Source: Andrena cerasifolii (lineage: Eukaryota; Arthropoda; Insecta; Hymenoptera; Andrenidae). From it: a stretch of 64,000 bases of DNA. The DNA lies in contig NC_135133.1 of assembly GCF_050908995.1 (NCBI RefSeq), positions 4,320,001 through 4,384,000 of the forward strand, written 5' to 3'. Positions 12,455 through 24,732 of the stretch are shown in pieces. Position 1 is the first letter of the stretch, and every line of letters begins with the position of its first letter. A program made the translations under genes and the position numbers. The notes beneath the pieces were generated by a model that saw only the letters and a program-made list of their open reading frames with translations, did not search any database and was not told the DNA's origin.

Positions 12455-15174
12455 CCTTACGTTCAAGTATCCTATTCCTGTCGAACAGATTCACTTCCTG
12501 CAGCAGCATCGTAGCATGCCTCCCAGAATCCTGAGACATCTTCCTGAAAGATGTCCCCTTGGATTTGTATAAACCTGTTACACAAGTGTCCTCCAGAGTG
12601 TCCCTGGACAAGTTGAAGCATTAACGCAGAACCAATGAAAAGGTCCATAGACGATCGCCTCGAAACAGCAGAGTCACCCAGCAGGGCAGAAAATTTTGTC
12701 CCCCTTTCACCTGGGTCGAGGCGTTCTCCCAGTAGAAATCTGAGCGCTGCAGGGACTCCTACGAAAGCTTATCGAACGAACGGAGGAGCGACCACGGAAC
12801 AACGCACCTTGCGTGGACTGCCTTTAGTTTCTGCTAGAAAATGGCTGCTTTAAGACAACAAGGGGGGGAGCCGTTGTAGGGTAGAATTTCCGAAATCACG
12901 TTTCTGTGAAGTGGTGCTGTGGAAACGCGTTTAGTGCACTCCACGGTTCTCCTGGAAGCAGGATAGGGGGGAACGAGGTAAGAAGGAGGGGGATAGACAC
13001 AAGGAAAAACTTTATTGTCGCTCGCCGACTCGGTGGAGCGGCGATAAATCAGCAACGGGTGTATCGTGCGTGAACGTAAACTTCTTCGAAGCCGTCTGAT
13101 AGCTCCCCTTATCGCGCGGCCGATGTTTTCCGCGGGTGGTTCACGCAGGCAGTGAACACTCGCGGGAAATTGCGGTAAACACCCGTGGGTTGCGATGGTT
13201 TCCTACGACCCGAGGAAGGGATCTTCGCAATCAGCCTGATTGCAATCGAAATTGTCGGAGGTCTGCAGGTGGTAGCGGGTGGAAAGAAGACAGTGATACC
13301 GAAGACTGATGCTCGGACGTGACGTAGATTGCGTACAGAAGCCTCCGACAGTTGCGAGCGCGCGAAAGTAGACCGCGGCGAGCTCGAGGATGTTCTTTAA
13401 CAGAGATCGACCAGCCTCCTCGAGCGCGTAACGCGGCGAACTCGACGGATCGTTGTCGAAGGGAGGAAGACGTATCTCGGCGCTGCTTTTGTCGTAAATT
13501 TTATGCAATTCGTCGCGTGCTCGCCGGGCTCGCCTCGTTTGACTGTCCAATTCATCTCGTTAACCGCGCTCTCGTACGTCTATTCGCCGAAAGATTGCGG
13601 CCGACTGCGGCAAGCCCCGACCTTCGCCGTTACCGCGAAAAATAATATCGACGGCGAGCGATCCGAAAATTGATGGCGCCGCGCCTCCCCGCCCCCGTCC
13701 GATCGTTTCGTTAGCAGGTAATTCGAAATTTATAAGGTGCAAAATCCAGGCGAGCCGCCCCGGTGATAATTCAACGCGGCCAGCTGACAGACCGCGGGAC
13801 TCTGCCAAATTCTCTGTCGAATCGGGCGCGCTGTGATTCGATTTAAAAAATGGCTGTAAAAATTCATCAGAGGGGCGCGGTGGGGGGGGGGGACAAGGCC
13901 GACTCGTAATACGTTCGAATTGTGCCCTGCCGCTCGCGGCGCAATTTGCAAAATCAATGAAACACGAGGAATTATTAATGGCGCCGGCGAATCTGCCGCT
14001 CGTTCCCGCCCGAAATCTCGTTAAAGAGTCATCCAGTTTGCACTGGTCCTGGAGAACCAGGTAATAACAATCGCGTTGGGAAAAAACGATTGAAATAATG
14101 GGCCCCGGCGTGGACAAATAATCGTTTTGTTACGTGTCGCGTGAATCGCGATCAGCGGCTTCTGAAAATTTAATTAATCGAGGAGGAGACGGGCTCCATG
14201 GGTCGGGGATCGACCGGGCGGATCTCGCTCGTTTCGCCGCGACGAGCAGCCCGCCGCGCGCGAGGATCGTCGCGCGCGAAACCTACGCTCGACTATTATA
14301 CCGGGGAGCGTATAGAAAGCAGCGATAAACGCTCGGAGCAAACAAGAATACGGCCCCGGACGAAATCTGCGAGCGCCGTTCCGCCGCGCCTCGATTTTTA
14401 TCCGCGCGGGCAGTAAAGATCAGCGAGAAAGCGAGGGTTAATAAAAGCGAAGTCGCTGAGACTTATCGGAATACGTAAACGCGTCGTCGATCCGGCAGAA
14501 GAACGCCGAGGAAAACAGTCGGTTCTTTACGACCGGGCCGTCGGCACGGACTTCCAATAACGCAGCCTAATGGCGTGTTACCGGCTTTTCCAGGACAATA
14601 AAATCGCCGGCCGCGTTGTTTCGTCTACGCCTGTCTCTGCCTGGGGTCCCCTCCGGTTAGATGAGAGCGTTTCTTTTTTTCGCCTGGAACTCTAACGACC
14701 GATTCAATTACTTTGCGCTCCCTCTTCCAGGAACCCGTCGAGCGGATTCCCCGAGAGCGCGCAGCGTCGTCGGGCCGAAAAGAATAAGTGGAACGCAATT
14801 TCGCCCGTGAATAACGACGCGGCGGACTTTCACTCGCCGCGGCGATCCTTGGGCCGGACCGTGGGCCCCCAGATGAGGTATCGATACCTCTCGTTTGCGC
14901 GAATAACTCGTGTCGTTGCGAGCTACATTCCGCGAGTCACTAGAACGCGTATACCCAGATGCTCCCGGGAAGGGGTTGACGAGCTGCTATTAAATGCGGG
15001 GCAGCTTTGTCTTTCGCTTCAAATATTTGGAGACTTCTTGTGGAGAACACAGTGACAAAATTAAAGAAGGAAATTTTTATTGGAAAATCCTTTATGCGTC
15101 GATGGTAATACTATAGTAAGAATTTGATTTTTGGTACTTAGTGTTATCTAGAGAGACTATTTATTTGGAGGGTA
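12455..15174 (+). other. First intron of the zinc-finger gene, continued
   Basis: No exon, RNA gene or repeat could be supported. The DNA is GC-rich and CpG-rich with long chance open frames on both strands, for example 13560-14117 on the minus strand. These show no domain, no repeated codon pattern and no splice-compatible neighbours. Confidence 0.5.
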
Positions 15175-15700
15175 AGGGAACGAACGAGGAATGTCCCTTT
15201 TTGACTATAGAACTGTCGTATCACAAAGGGTTATTATTATTATTATTATTATTAAATGTGTTTATTGCAAAACAAACATAGCAGATTACAATGACAAGAA
15301 CGTGAACATAGACAACGGCAAAGGCGAAGTTCAGTCAGTGACTGTTTTTCAACTTAACCTAAGACCATAACTTAACCTAGGATTAAATTAGTAGAAGGGA
15401 ATGAATATGATATAATATAATATAAGAAAAGAAGACACGACATACTGACCAGACCGCAAGAAGCATTATGACGGATGAAGCAACAGAAAAGATTTGCAAC
15501 ATCTGAAAGAGGAGAGAGTCGGAAGTGCGCGGATTTCGGAAGGAAGCGAATTATAATAATGAGGGGCGACATAGGAGAAGGAAGCGTTATAAACATCAAA
15601 TGCCCCCGTAGGATAACGTTTGAAGATTTAGTACACTGATTAAAAACAGGAAATGTCCACTCCGCGCTGGAACAAAACACTTAATTTTCTGGATAAAGCT
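15175..15700 (-). repeat. Dispersed repeat, copy 2, with internal insertion and (ATT)n
   Basis: On the minus strand the outer parts match the repeat at 11995-12125, with shared AGTGGACATTTCCTGTTTTT and CAGTTCTATAGTC blocks. About 350 bp that copy 1 lacks separate these blocks, including an (ATT) microsatellite at 15231-15254. Either copy 2 carries an insertion or copy 1 a deletion. Confidence 0.6.
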
Positions 15701-15794
15701 GTTTTGTGACGCTCCCTGTTTTCCCATTATTCTTCATTTGTGCTACACCTTCACAATCTTTTACGTGGACGTTGCAAGTGACAGTCTCTTAGCA

Positions 15795-16946
15795 CAGTGG
15801 TGAGCAACCTTTTGTCCGAAGTGGGCCACAAGTGGAAACCTACTGCACTACGCGGGCCGCAATATTAAATACATAAATATAACTAATCTAAGAATTTTAA
15901 TTTATGCGCTGAATTTGTTATTCCTGACATTGATTTAAAATGAAACGTTTTTTTTTTAAATTTGATGTACTGTTTATTAGTAATATATACACAGTAATAT
16001 ATGCCTATATATTATAATATAAATAGGTATATGTATATGTATATTTTTCTAATTAAATGAACTTAAATAACCATTGATATTTACTTAATGGGATACTTGG
16101 TTCTGTTTCTCATTAACGAGCTTGACAATATTGGGTGCGATATTCGAAACTGCTACTATAATACAATTATTTAATTGTTCGTCAGCAAGTCGATTACGCC
16201 GATCACTTTTTAAAATTTCAATTTTCGAGAATAGTTGATCACACGCATACGTACTGCCAAATAAGCTCATTATTTGCCTGGAGTGGGTAGCTGGCAGTGG
16301 AAATTTATTAGCCGGAAAGTAACGCTTATAAAACTCAATAAGACTAGCCTTCTGAAATTTATTCCTTAATTCTGTGTCGTTTTGTAAAACGACTATCTCC
16401 ATTTGAAATTCTTCAGGAATTCTTTTAGCTTTAGCATTTATATTAAAGGGTGATGAACAAATATCAAAACTTGTTTGATTTTCGCCGAAGTTTTTGAATC
16501 GCAAACTGAAATCTTTTTGTAATCTCTGTATCTCCTCCGCATATTTCTTCGTTTCAGATGGATTTTCTTTTTTCAGTACGTATGCGTGTGAGCAACTATT
16601 CTCGAGAATGAAAACTAAAAAATGATCGTCGTAATCGACTCGACGACGAACTATTAAACAATTGTATTAGAAACCACTTAAAAGTGCGTTAAATAAAGTA
16701 CCAAATAAACAGTTTTCAAATTTTTGTATCATAATTAAGTTAACAGAAATGAGAAAAAAAAATACATAAACGTAAAAAATATAAAATTATACAACATTAT
16801 AAAGGGATAATTTTATCCCATTTTTGGCGCAAAATTCATTCCGATATTTTTTAAAGTTCAAAAGCTTTATGCCAATGTCAGGCGGGCCGCAGGTCAGCGT
16901 CTGGCGGGCCAAACGTGGCCCGCGGGCCGCGGGTTGCTCGTCACTG
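15795..16946. mobile_element. Degenerate hAT transposon with transposase remnant
   Basis: The ends are CAGTGGTGAGCAACC (left) and GGGTTGCTCGTCACTG (right), with CGGGCCGC-rich subterminal DNA. The 8-bp flanks TCTTAGCA and CCTCGGCA agree at five of eight positions, consistent with an old duplication. The 1152-bp element contains a minus-strand fragment of a hAT-family transposase (see separate entry). It is much shorter than an autonomous hAT, so it is internally deleted. Confidence 0.85.
16085..16610 (-). pseudogene. hAT transposase C-terminal fragment
   Basis: The minus-strand frame can be read from about 16610 down to the stop at 16085. It includes KKYAEEIQRLQKDFSLRFKN, then LPATHSRQIMSLFGSTYACD and QLFSKIEILKSDRRNRLADE, followed by NNCIIVAVSNIAPNI. 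The FGSTYxCxQLFSxM/I...KSxxRxRLxDExLxN pattern is the hAT C-terminal dimerisation region as found in Charlie/GTF2IRD2-like transposases. The N-terminal BED finger and catalytic core are missing, and no intact start is present, so it is a relic inside the hAT element rather than a host gene. Confidence 0.85.
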
Positions 16947-16954
16947 CCTCGGCA

Positions 16955-19042
16955 AGTTAATCCAACACTGATATGTGTTGCGATACTGTCTTAATCAGAG
17001 AGAGAAATATAACCTCGTCCTACGAAACGACGGGCGAATTTCACACCCCATAAGTTCCACACCCCCGTTTCGACTCGGCGGCGCAAGAAGGGCGCTCTGT
17101 TTTCTCCACGCGACCCGAGCCAAGCCTCCCTTTCGTTTTCACCGTCGTTCTCGCCGAATCTCGCGGAACGCCGGATCAAAGCCTGCGTTTCTCCGCATCG
17201 CAAGTATTTACGGCGCTGGCGACCGTGGTTGATGTATTTATTTATACGGTCACGATTCCAGAACGAAGCCATCTAATTTATCAGCGAAACAGCACGAGGA
17301 GGGCATCGAGCCATATTTTTATCGCGGACGTTTAATTTCGTAGAAATTCCTTCGCTGGCAGAACCGGTTGCACGCCAAAACGTCATTCACAGACGGAAAG
17401 TGTGCGAACGTAGGGCGGGGAGTTAAAGGGAAAGGAGAGGCACACGGGATTCCCCGTCCCCGCCATCGAGCGGGCTTGCAGGTCTCTTTTCGATCGTCCC
17501 TTGCAAAAAACCCGCGATTCCGTACAACAGGTACTGTTCCGCGGAGCGTGTCCGCAGGAGATTCGGACCGTCGCGAGTCAGCCGACAGGAATGTGTCGTA
17601 ACGAGTGACCTCTGGGAGAGCGTCGTGCAGAAAATATATATCAAAACAATGCTGAAGGAAACGTTATTGGGCCATCCGGGCAAGGGGGAATCCTGTTCCA
17701 CGACCGCACGCCGCGTCCACCTACGTGAAAAATATCGCTTCCTCTTCCCTCGTCGGTGTCGCAATTAAATTTACGAGACGGACGCTTATTTTTACACCGT
17801 GTCGACGCCGCGGTATTTTTTTCTCGCGGCACCATCCGCGACGCCTCTGTGAACCGTTCCGCGTTCTCGCTTATCGCCGGCTCCGCGGCGATTCCTTTCA
17901 GCCCCGGTATCAACGGGGCAGAAGCGTCCCGGCTGCTATTAAATTGTTCGAGAGGGACATTCGGTGCGGCGTAGCTTGGGAAACGGGGGCCTCGCAGTAT
18001 TCTATTGTCGATGAGCGACTGATGAGGCATTTAAGACAGAAGTTCGAATGATTTGGTTAATCGCCTTTCATCGGTAGGATCAGAGAAATGTTTGCTAACG
18101 TCGAGGGTTGAAAGTACCGTGCGCGTCTACGCGGTCGAGAGCTCGACCGGATTGATTAAAAATGCGGGTTCGATAGATTTGTACTTGCCGTTGGACGGGA
18201 GCAATTATTTCAACGCGGTCGTTGGACGTATCGGCGGGCAGGCATGCGCCGGAGAGAAAGCACGCGATAGATCTCTGCTCTCGGAATACTGAACCTCGGA
18301 TACCGGATATTGTAAACCGACCTTCACCGCGAAATCTGTATATCAACCTTCGCCGCGGCCGGCAAGAGGCGGCGGCGGCGCGAGCTGGCTCGCTCGCTTT
18401 AAAACTGCGCGGCCGCCGCTCGCTGCCAATGTCATTTAAATGCTAAGACTATCGGCTAGCCTGCGCGACGACAAGCCGCCCGGCGGCGGGCTTGTTACTC
18501 GTTATCAGAAAATTGGGAAAAATGCAACCTGTTTCCGTTAGGCGACCGTGCACGCATGAACGATCGCGGCCCGTTGCTCCCGGCCGGACGGAGCAAAAAG
18601 GGTATTGAAAAATACCTTGTTTTATGAGAGGCAGAAGGCGCGATAAAAAGGAACCCGGGGGGGGGGGCGGAGAGGGAGCGGGCGGAAGGGAGATTCGTAA
18701 TGAAAAATTTATTTTATGAGAGGAAGGCGCGATAGGATGGAATGCGGCGGAGACAGAGAAGTGGGAGAAAGATTGAGAACTCGGGGTGCAGGGATTCCTT
18801 TATCAAGGCGCATAGTTCGAAAGTCGGAGTCTCGCAGGAAGAATATACATTCTATTGGTTGCTCGATATGAGGTCACGGATTACGGTATAAAAGACGTTT
18901 AGGAACTTCTAACGGGGGCCGTTGGTGTCCGAAACCATTTCGCGTGTTTATCCTTTTAGCGAAGCGTAACTGCCGGGGGCACGTACAAAGAGCCCGCGCT
19001 CGTTTTCCTCGCCGCCTTTCCGAGAATCTCCACGGAACGTGT
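16955..19042 (+). other. First intron of the zinc-finger gene, continued
   Basis: No gene is supportable. A partial direct repeat (TTTTATGAGAGG followed by AAGGCGCGATA) occurs at about 18620-18651 and 18712-18737, with a G-run (11 G) near 18657-18667 between the copies. The rest is GC-rich unique DNA. Confidence 0.5.
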
Positions 19043-19044
19043 TA

Positions 19045-19759
19045 AGGCCGCGTCCAGATCTGAACGGCGAACCGAACGCCACTTGAGACTCCCTAACGCC
19101 GCGTTCCTACGCGTGGAACGTATACTTCTAGCGATTTTAGACTCGTGGTTCGCGAGAGCTAAAGATCGAAGGACAGAGAGTGTTTAGAGTAGCGCAGAAC
19201 TAAAGGTTTGCCTGCCATACGACACCGAGGAAGGGACCCTCGACCAAAGGAAAGTCAGGCTCGCCGAGATCGGTAAAGTCTCGGACCATCAAAGGAATGG
19301 CTCACCACTGTAGTGGTGCATCCCTGTCCCTCTCACCACCACGACTTGTTGTTCTCCTTGCCATTGGGGGTGTCAAGTAGTTTGAAGAAGCAAAACAAGT
19401 TGGTGATAAACGAAGAGTGCCCCACAGACCTTCCCAAGCGTACCTGCGCCTACGGTTCGAGATGTCTACGGGACTCTCAGAACAGTTTCACCGTTCGCAC
19501 GAGCACCGTGTCCGCAGATCAAGCAGCCGCTGTGTATATCTGCATGTATTGCATTTATAAAAAAAAAAACAGACAGCAACAGACCTTTGGTCTGCACTAC
19601 TCTAAACACTCTCTGTCCTTCGATCTTTAGCTGTCGCGAGCCACGAGACTCTGCCTAAACTGGCGAGAATCGCTAGAAACGTACGTTCCACGCGTAGGAA
19701 CGCGGCGTTAGGGAGTCTCAAGTGGCGTTCGGTTCGCCGTTCAGATCTGGACGCGGCCT
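19045..19759. mobile_element. Foldback MITE with long inverted repeats, TA-flanked (Tc1/mariner-like)
   Basis: The 715-bp element begins AGGCCGCGTCCAGATCTG and ends with the inverse, with inverted arms of roughly 160 bp each. It is flanked by TA on both sides (19043-19044 and 19760-19761), the target of Tc1/mariner transposases. A two-base duplication is weak evidence, so the superfamily is tentative. The central part (about 19205-19600) is not palindromic and contains an A-run at 19560-19570. No transposase is encoded. Confidence 0.8.
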
Positions 19760-20110
19760 TAGGAAGCAGGCGAGAGAGTTACATCACGGTTCGATCCCCG
19801 AAAGCGGTCCAGCCGTCTGATTTAATTGGAGAGGAGTCGTTTGAATGTCACACACATCAGAGAAAGAGTGCCGTCTGATCTCAGCGAATTCCTGGACCTG
19901 AATTCGCGGATCTTCTTCGATCGCGCCGTTTTTTTTTTCTATTGGCTGCGGGAAATCGAAAGTGGGAACGCGTCTATACAGAGCGACTTCCTCGAGGAAA
20001 ATTATTCTCCTCGTAGCTTCCGAGAAGAATGTCCCTATGCGTCAGACACAATTTACGTGCCATCTGGGCATTTGTTTACCTATCGACTTTTCCTGGTGGA
20101 GCCACTTTAA

Positions 20111-20393
20111 CCCTTAACTGGTATACTGTCTTTTCAAACGTAACTGTTATCTTGGGGTCGTGGCAGACCCCAAATAAAAAAGGACACAGAAATTTGTAAA
20201 GTCGACGTTAGATCAACCTCTATGAATACCTACTTTGTTCGTAGGTAATGTATAAAATAATAGATTCGTAGAAAGTTAAACTATTATGATCAAATTAATT
20301 GGAAATTCAGTTTACAAACTTAGACAACCAAATATTTTGCAGCGAACCTTGCGTGCTCGGGGTCATGACTGACCCCAGGATACCAGTTAAGGG
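20111..20393. mobile_element. piggyBac-like MITE, family 1, copy 1
   Basis: The 283-bp element has ends CCCTTAACTGGTAT and, on the other strand, CCCTTAACTGGTATCC. It is flanked by TTAA (20107-20110 and 20394-20397). Subterminal TGGGGTC/GACCCCA motifs are present at both ends. A second copy of the same family lies at 38598-38877 in opposite orientation. The element is non-coding. Confidence 0.92.
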
Positions 20394-20397
20394 TTAA

Positions 20398-22252
20398 AGC
20401 GACGGAAATTAGACAAAAAAAAGGGTGATTCTAGTAATTTCTACTTGTTTTTCCAATCACCTCTTTATCAATCGCGCTACGATTTACCGGACACCGCGCG
20501 CGCGTACGTGCATGTGCATTCATACAAACTCATTAGCGTAATTAATGACACGATGAGGCCGTTTCGGTAACAGCCGGCTGGAATAAATAAGCGATAATAT
20601 TATGTAGATGCGAGCGATCAATCCTGACGTCGCACGATAAGGAAGTGAAAAAAGAAGCGGTGGAAAAATGAATCTGTGTATGCCTCTTTCTCTCTCTCTC
20701 TCTCTCTCCGTACACGACGAATTCTCGAGCGCTGTATCAAGCGAACCCGTCGCCCCGTTCGAGCGAGAGTCGCCTCTCGATGTGGAGTGCCCGGATCAGC
20801 GATCGCGTTTGGAAAAATTATTTTCGCTACTCGATGCAGAGAAGGAAGCAAGTGGAAGGGGCGGCTACGTAGTCAGACGACGGTTCGCCACGGCTTTGTG
20901 CGCGTTTACAAAGTGACTCGGCGGTGTTAAAGTCTGCATAGTTCAATGAGAAATGTTCTCGTTTACGATGAATATATTTACACCGATACGAGGTCTGCAC
21001 GGGATCCACGGCGCTGCGGAGCGAAGTATGTTCGTTTGCTCGAGTACAGTGCCGTTTAATGAGTGATCTGCTTGGAGTCCAAGTGGGATCGTATTCGATG
21101 GGTGTCTTTGTAAGATTCAGATCGCGAAGCTCCGGTCGCGTGAAAAGATGCGATGCTCCTCGTAGAATTTAGGGGGGGGGAGGGGAGGGGGGGATACTGA
21201 AAGAATCGACAGTGTAGTGTACTACAACGAACGGGTGAATTATCGCCGCGTCTACGAGACGTTCTCTAGACTCCGAGAAGCGAGTCTCCAGGACGCATAA
21301 GTTGGATCGATTGAATACCAGATTCCTTGATCGCAGACGTATGCACATCACTAGCCAAGCAGCCGTATCAAAAGGCATATATAACAATCGAGCGTGGTAA
21401 ACAGCAGAGTCACTCCTTTCATCCGGCCTCGGAGGAAAAAGCGGCGCTGGCCAAGAAAGGCTCGCTCGTAGAATCGAGATTAATCGCGGAACTAGTGAAA
21501 CTACAGGCGAGCCGACGCGTTAATAACGCCCGCCGCATCTCCCGGCGAAACGGTTTAAACGCTTTAAACGCTCGCCTCGAATTTGTTTTCCCCGGCGGTG
21601 AGTGAAATTAACACGCGGCCGACATTCATTCCGCCGGCGCTAAGTCGCATCCGCAGCGGGTCCACTTCAATTGTCTCCAGTCCGAGACTACTTCGAACAC
21701 TTCCCCCATTTGAGTGAGGGATCTCTCAAGGAAGACCATACGAAACCTTCTGTAGTTCTCCAACGTGTTCATCTTCACGGACATTACCGCGGAATCAACT
21801 GCGAGATTTCTCGGTAAAAACGTGTCTATCATGCTTCCTGTGCCTTCTGACGTGGCTTATAGTAATTCTCAGCAATTATATTCCACCTGCGTGAGTGCGC
21901 ATTGATTTCTTCAATCCTCAGGGTCTCCGGATGGCTTCTCTATTTACTCGTTTCAATTCACTCGCGGACTCTCTGAAGATATATTTGCATATACGTGTCT
22001 GGACGCAGGGTTGAGATATTCGAAGTCGATTTTCTCGAAAAATAAAGCGCGATAGCGAAAAAAGTTACTCTTTCTCTTCGACTTGTAACGAGTAAATAGG
22101 TCGAGGAAAAGGAATAAACTTTTTTGATATTCAGCTTCATTTTCGAGAAAATCGGCTTTGAAATTCTTGACGCTGCGTCCAGTAGCGGATAGGAAAAGCT
22201 AGGTACCTTAAAAAGTTTATTCAGAATCTTCCAAAATTCTTCTCTACTGTTA
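20398..22252 (+). other. First intron of the zinc-finger gene, continued
   Basis: No gene is supportable. It contains a (TC) microsatellite at 20689-20708 and a G-run cluster at 21171-21193. Confidence 0.5.
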
Positions 22253-22826
22253 TCTTAATTCAGAGTTGGGCAAAATGTAATCTAATTACAAATTACAAAT
22301 TACGATTGAAATGTAATTGTGTAATTCAATTACAGATTACTTTCTGTAATCGTTAATTTTGTCAACCACAATTAAAATTACATTGTAATTGTAAATGTGT
22401 AGTACAATTACATTGTAATTGTAAATGTGTAGTACAATTACATTGTAATTGTAAACATGCAGGACAATTACATTGTAATTGCGCAGGATATCTACATTGG
22501 AGAGTAATTACATTGCAATTGTAATCGAAATTTTGCAGCGCAATGACATTGCAACTGTGCGAAACAATTCCTTAGTTATTAAATTGTAACTATTTGATCG
22601 TAGTTACAATTGAACAATCCGACGATCTTAAGAAGACATTACTTTCATAATACATATCTTTTAATCGATTTGTTGGGGAGATTGTACCGCTTCCTTTACG
22701 TAGTTTATAAGCAGGTGTTCACTTGAGAGTAAAGCTCGCGCGAGCAGATCTTGAGAGTATTTCTCACAAGTGGACAGGACACTACGTCCGAGAGTGACTG
22801 ACGGAGAATGACTTTTAAAGGCAACA

Positions 22827-23025
22827 CCCAAACCAACGCGGAAATGTGAACAGACTCATAAGCCGCCGCGTTTAGTAAAGTGCTGCGAATCTATCGCGGC
22901 GAAATATATTCGCGGCGGCAGCGGATCAGATAAGGCAGCAGTGTTTTATACGTGGTGGCTTATGGGCAGTGTTATCTGATCCGCGGCGGATCCGCTCCGC
23001 GCGACGAAATTCGCGTTGGTTTGGG
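22827..23025. repeat. Nested inverted repeat inside the hAT element
   Basis: The ends CCCAAACCAACGCG (22827-22840) and CGCGTTGGTTTGGG (23012-23025) are perfect inverses enclosing 171 bp rich in CGCGGCG. It resembles a short MITE; no target duplication is clear. Confidence 0.7.
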
Positions 23026-23238
23026 GGAGCCTTAACTCTCAGATAGCGGACGCGTTGTGAATTGCTCTCGAGTAATATTACTATCCGACAGTTGCTTCCG
23101 AAATACGAACCAGCTTCGTATTCTGCAAGTGCTATCGCGAGACAGACCGAAAGGGATGGTCGAGGGATGAGACCTTCGCCTTAATTAATTTTTATGAAGA
23201 GGGTTCAATACTGTGGAACACGAAAGATACCGACAAGG

Positions 23239-23651
23239 AGAGGTTTTTAGGTGTCCGCCTCCGATTACTTTGGTTTTTGGATATGTTTTAGAGGACTGAA
23301 AAATAACAAGTATGCTTTTTATTTTGGTCCGTCTGCATATTTACGGAGTGAGACCACCCCTCAAAGTTCATAAGAAAAGGTACAAATGTAACTGACGACG
23401 AAAACATCGTCCATACAGCAAGTTATAGCGCGAATTAAATTTATATCAAGTTTTATTCAATAGAATGTTATAATATTCTTTAAACTGACAATAGGAACTT
23501 TTGTACCTCTTCTTATGAACTTGGAGAAGTGGTTTATCCCGTAAATATACAAACGGGCCGAAATAAAAAAAAACACGCATTTGTTAGTATTTTGGGCTTT
23601 AAAACATGTCCTAAAATCAAAGCAATCGGTGGCGGACACCTAGAAACCTCT
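23239..23651. repeat. Nested long inverted repeat inside the hAT element
   Basis: The left arm begins AGAGGTTTTTAGGTGTCCGC; the right arm, read on the other strand, begins AGAGGTTTCTAGGTGTCCGC. The arms are about 155 bp and diverged, with scattered substitutions, and continue to TACAAA near the centre. No target-site duplication was recognised, so it may be a foldback element or an inverted duplication. Confidence 0.8.
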
Positions 23652-24732
23652 GCTTCTAAGTTTTTGCACGCCCATGAATCATGATTACGATCTCACCTCA
23701 CTCCTATACCGATATCTAGGAAACGATCCACACAGATGTGCCTGATTCCGAATAAATACCAAAATATTTTTATGAATATCTCAAAAACTAAAGCGGACCG
23801 CCGATTATACCAGTTTGCAAAATAAATAAATAAAAATTGCGCAGCAGATGTCACTATCTTTTTCTTATATAAAATGGTCCCCTGATTCCGAAAATAAGGT
23901 CTAAAATTTTCTATGGATGCGTTTTCGGGATATCGACAGGTGAAGTTTGTACCTGTCTGTCAAAAAGGTAGTCCCATTTAATTGCGAATAACCGATATGG
24001 GAAAATTATATCAAATTAAAGATAATTAAATCACCAACAAAGTGTACCTCACAAATTTTTCAAATTCCTCGAATGATATAAAGTAGGTATATTATTATTT
24101 TTAAGAGCAACATATTAACAAATACAAAATTTAATATTTCTTTCTAAAGAAATTGTTCTGTTTCTCATTTCTTGTTATTAATTTATTATTATAGGCGGTA
24201 TCATAAATGCTTTTAATTTGTTTACAATTTATAATCCTGTACTGAAATTAATATTGTTACACCAGTTTGACGAAATCATGACTGACTAAGAATTCAGCAT
24301 CTATAACAAAACGTTAAAAAATGCTATTGTTTTCGCAGCAACAACTATTTGCTAATTGTAATCGTAATTGTAATTGTTTTGCACTGTGGGCAATTACAAT
24401 TACAATTGTAACTGTGCAAAACAATTACAATTACAATTGTAATTGTGCCCCACAGTTACATCTGCACAATTACAATGTAATTGCTCTGCACAATTACAAT
24501 GTAATTGGTCTGCACAATTACACTGTAATTGCTCTACAAAATTGCAATTGTAATTATAATTGTGCAGAGCAATTACATTCGTAATTAAAATTACATGTAA
24601 TTGCAAATTATACAGTAATTGCTAAATCGATTACATGTAATTGCAATTACTTTTTAATCGGAATTACTCTGTAATTGCAATGAAAGTAATTGATTACATT
24701 TGTAATTGATTATGCCCAACTCTGTCTTAATT

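Larger units (their letters stand above)
22261..24724. mobile_element. Large non-autonomous hAT element with TGTAATT-rich ends
   Basis: The 2464-bp element begins CAGAGTTGGGCA and ends TGCCCAACTCTG. It is flanked by a perfect 8-bp duplication TCTTAATT (22253-22260 and 24725-24732). Both subterminal regions (about 22275-22620 and 24355-24710) are packed with repeated TGTAATTG/CAATTACA motifs, the kind of multiple binding sites hAT transposases use. No transposase frame survives. The interior holds two further inverted-repeat units (22827-23025 and 23239-23651), suggesting nested insertions. Confidence 0.93.

Noticed and set aside
19786..19798. GGTTCGATCCCC, resembling a tRNA B box
   Set aside because: No A box, acceptor stem or cloverleaf could be found around it.
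24321..24606. Open frames on both strands rich in Asn, Tyr and Cys
   Set aside because: They are translations of the TGTAATTG/CAATTACA repeats of the hAT element end, not genes.
22261..24724. CRISPR-like or satellite array because of repeated TGTAATTG motifs
   Set aside because: Unit spacing is irregular and the block is bounded by hAT ends with an 8-bp target duplication.
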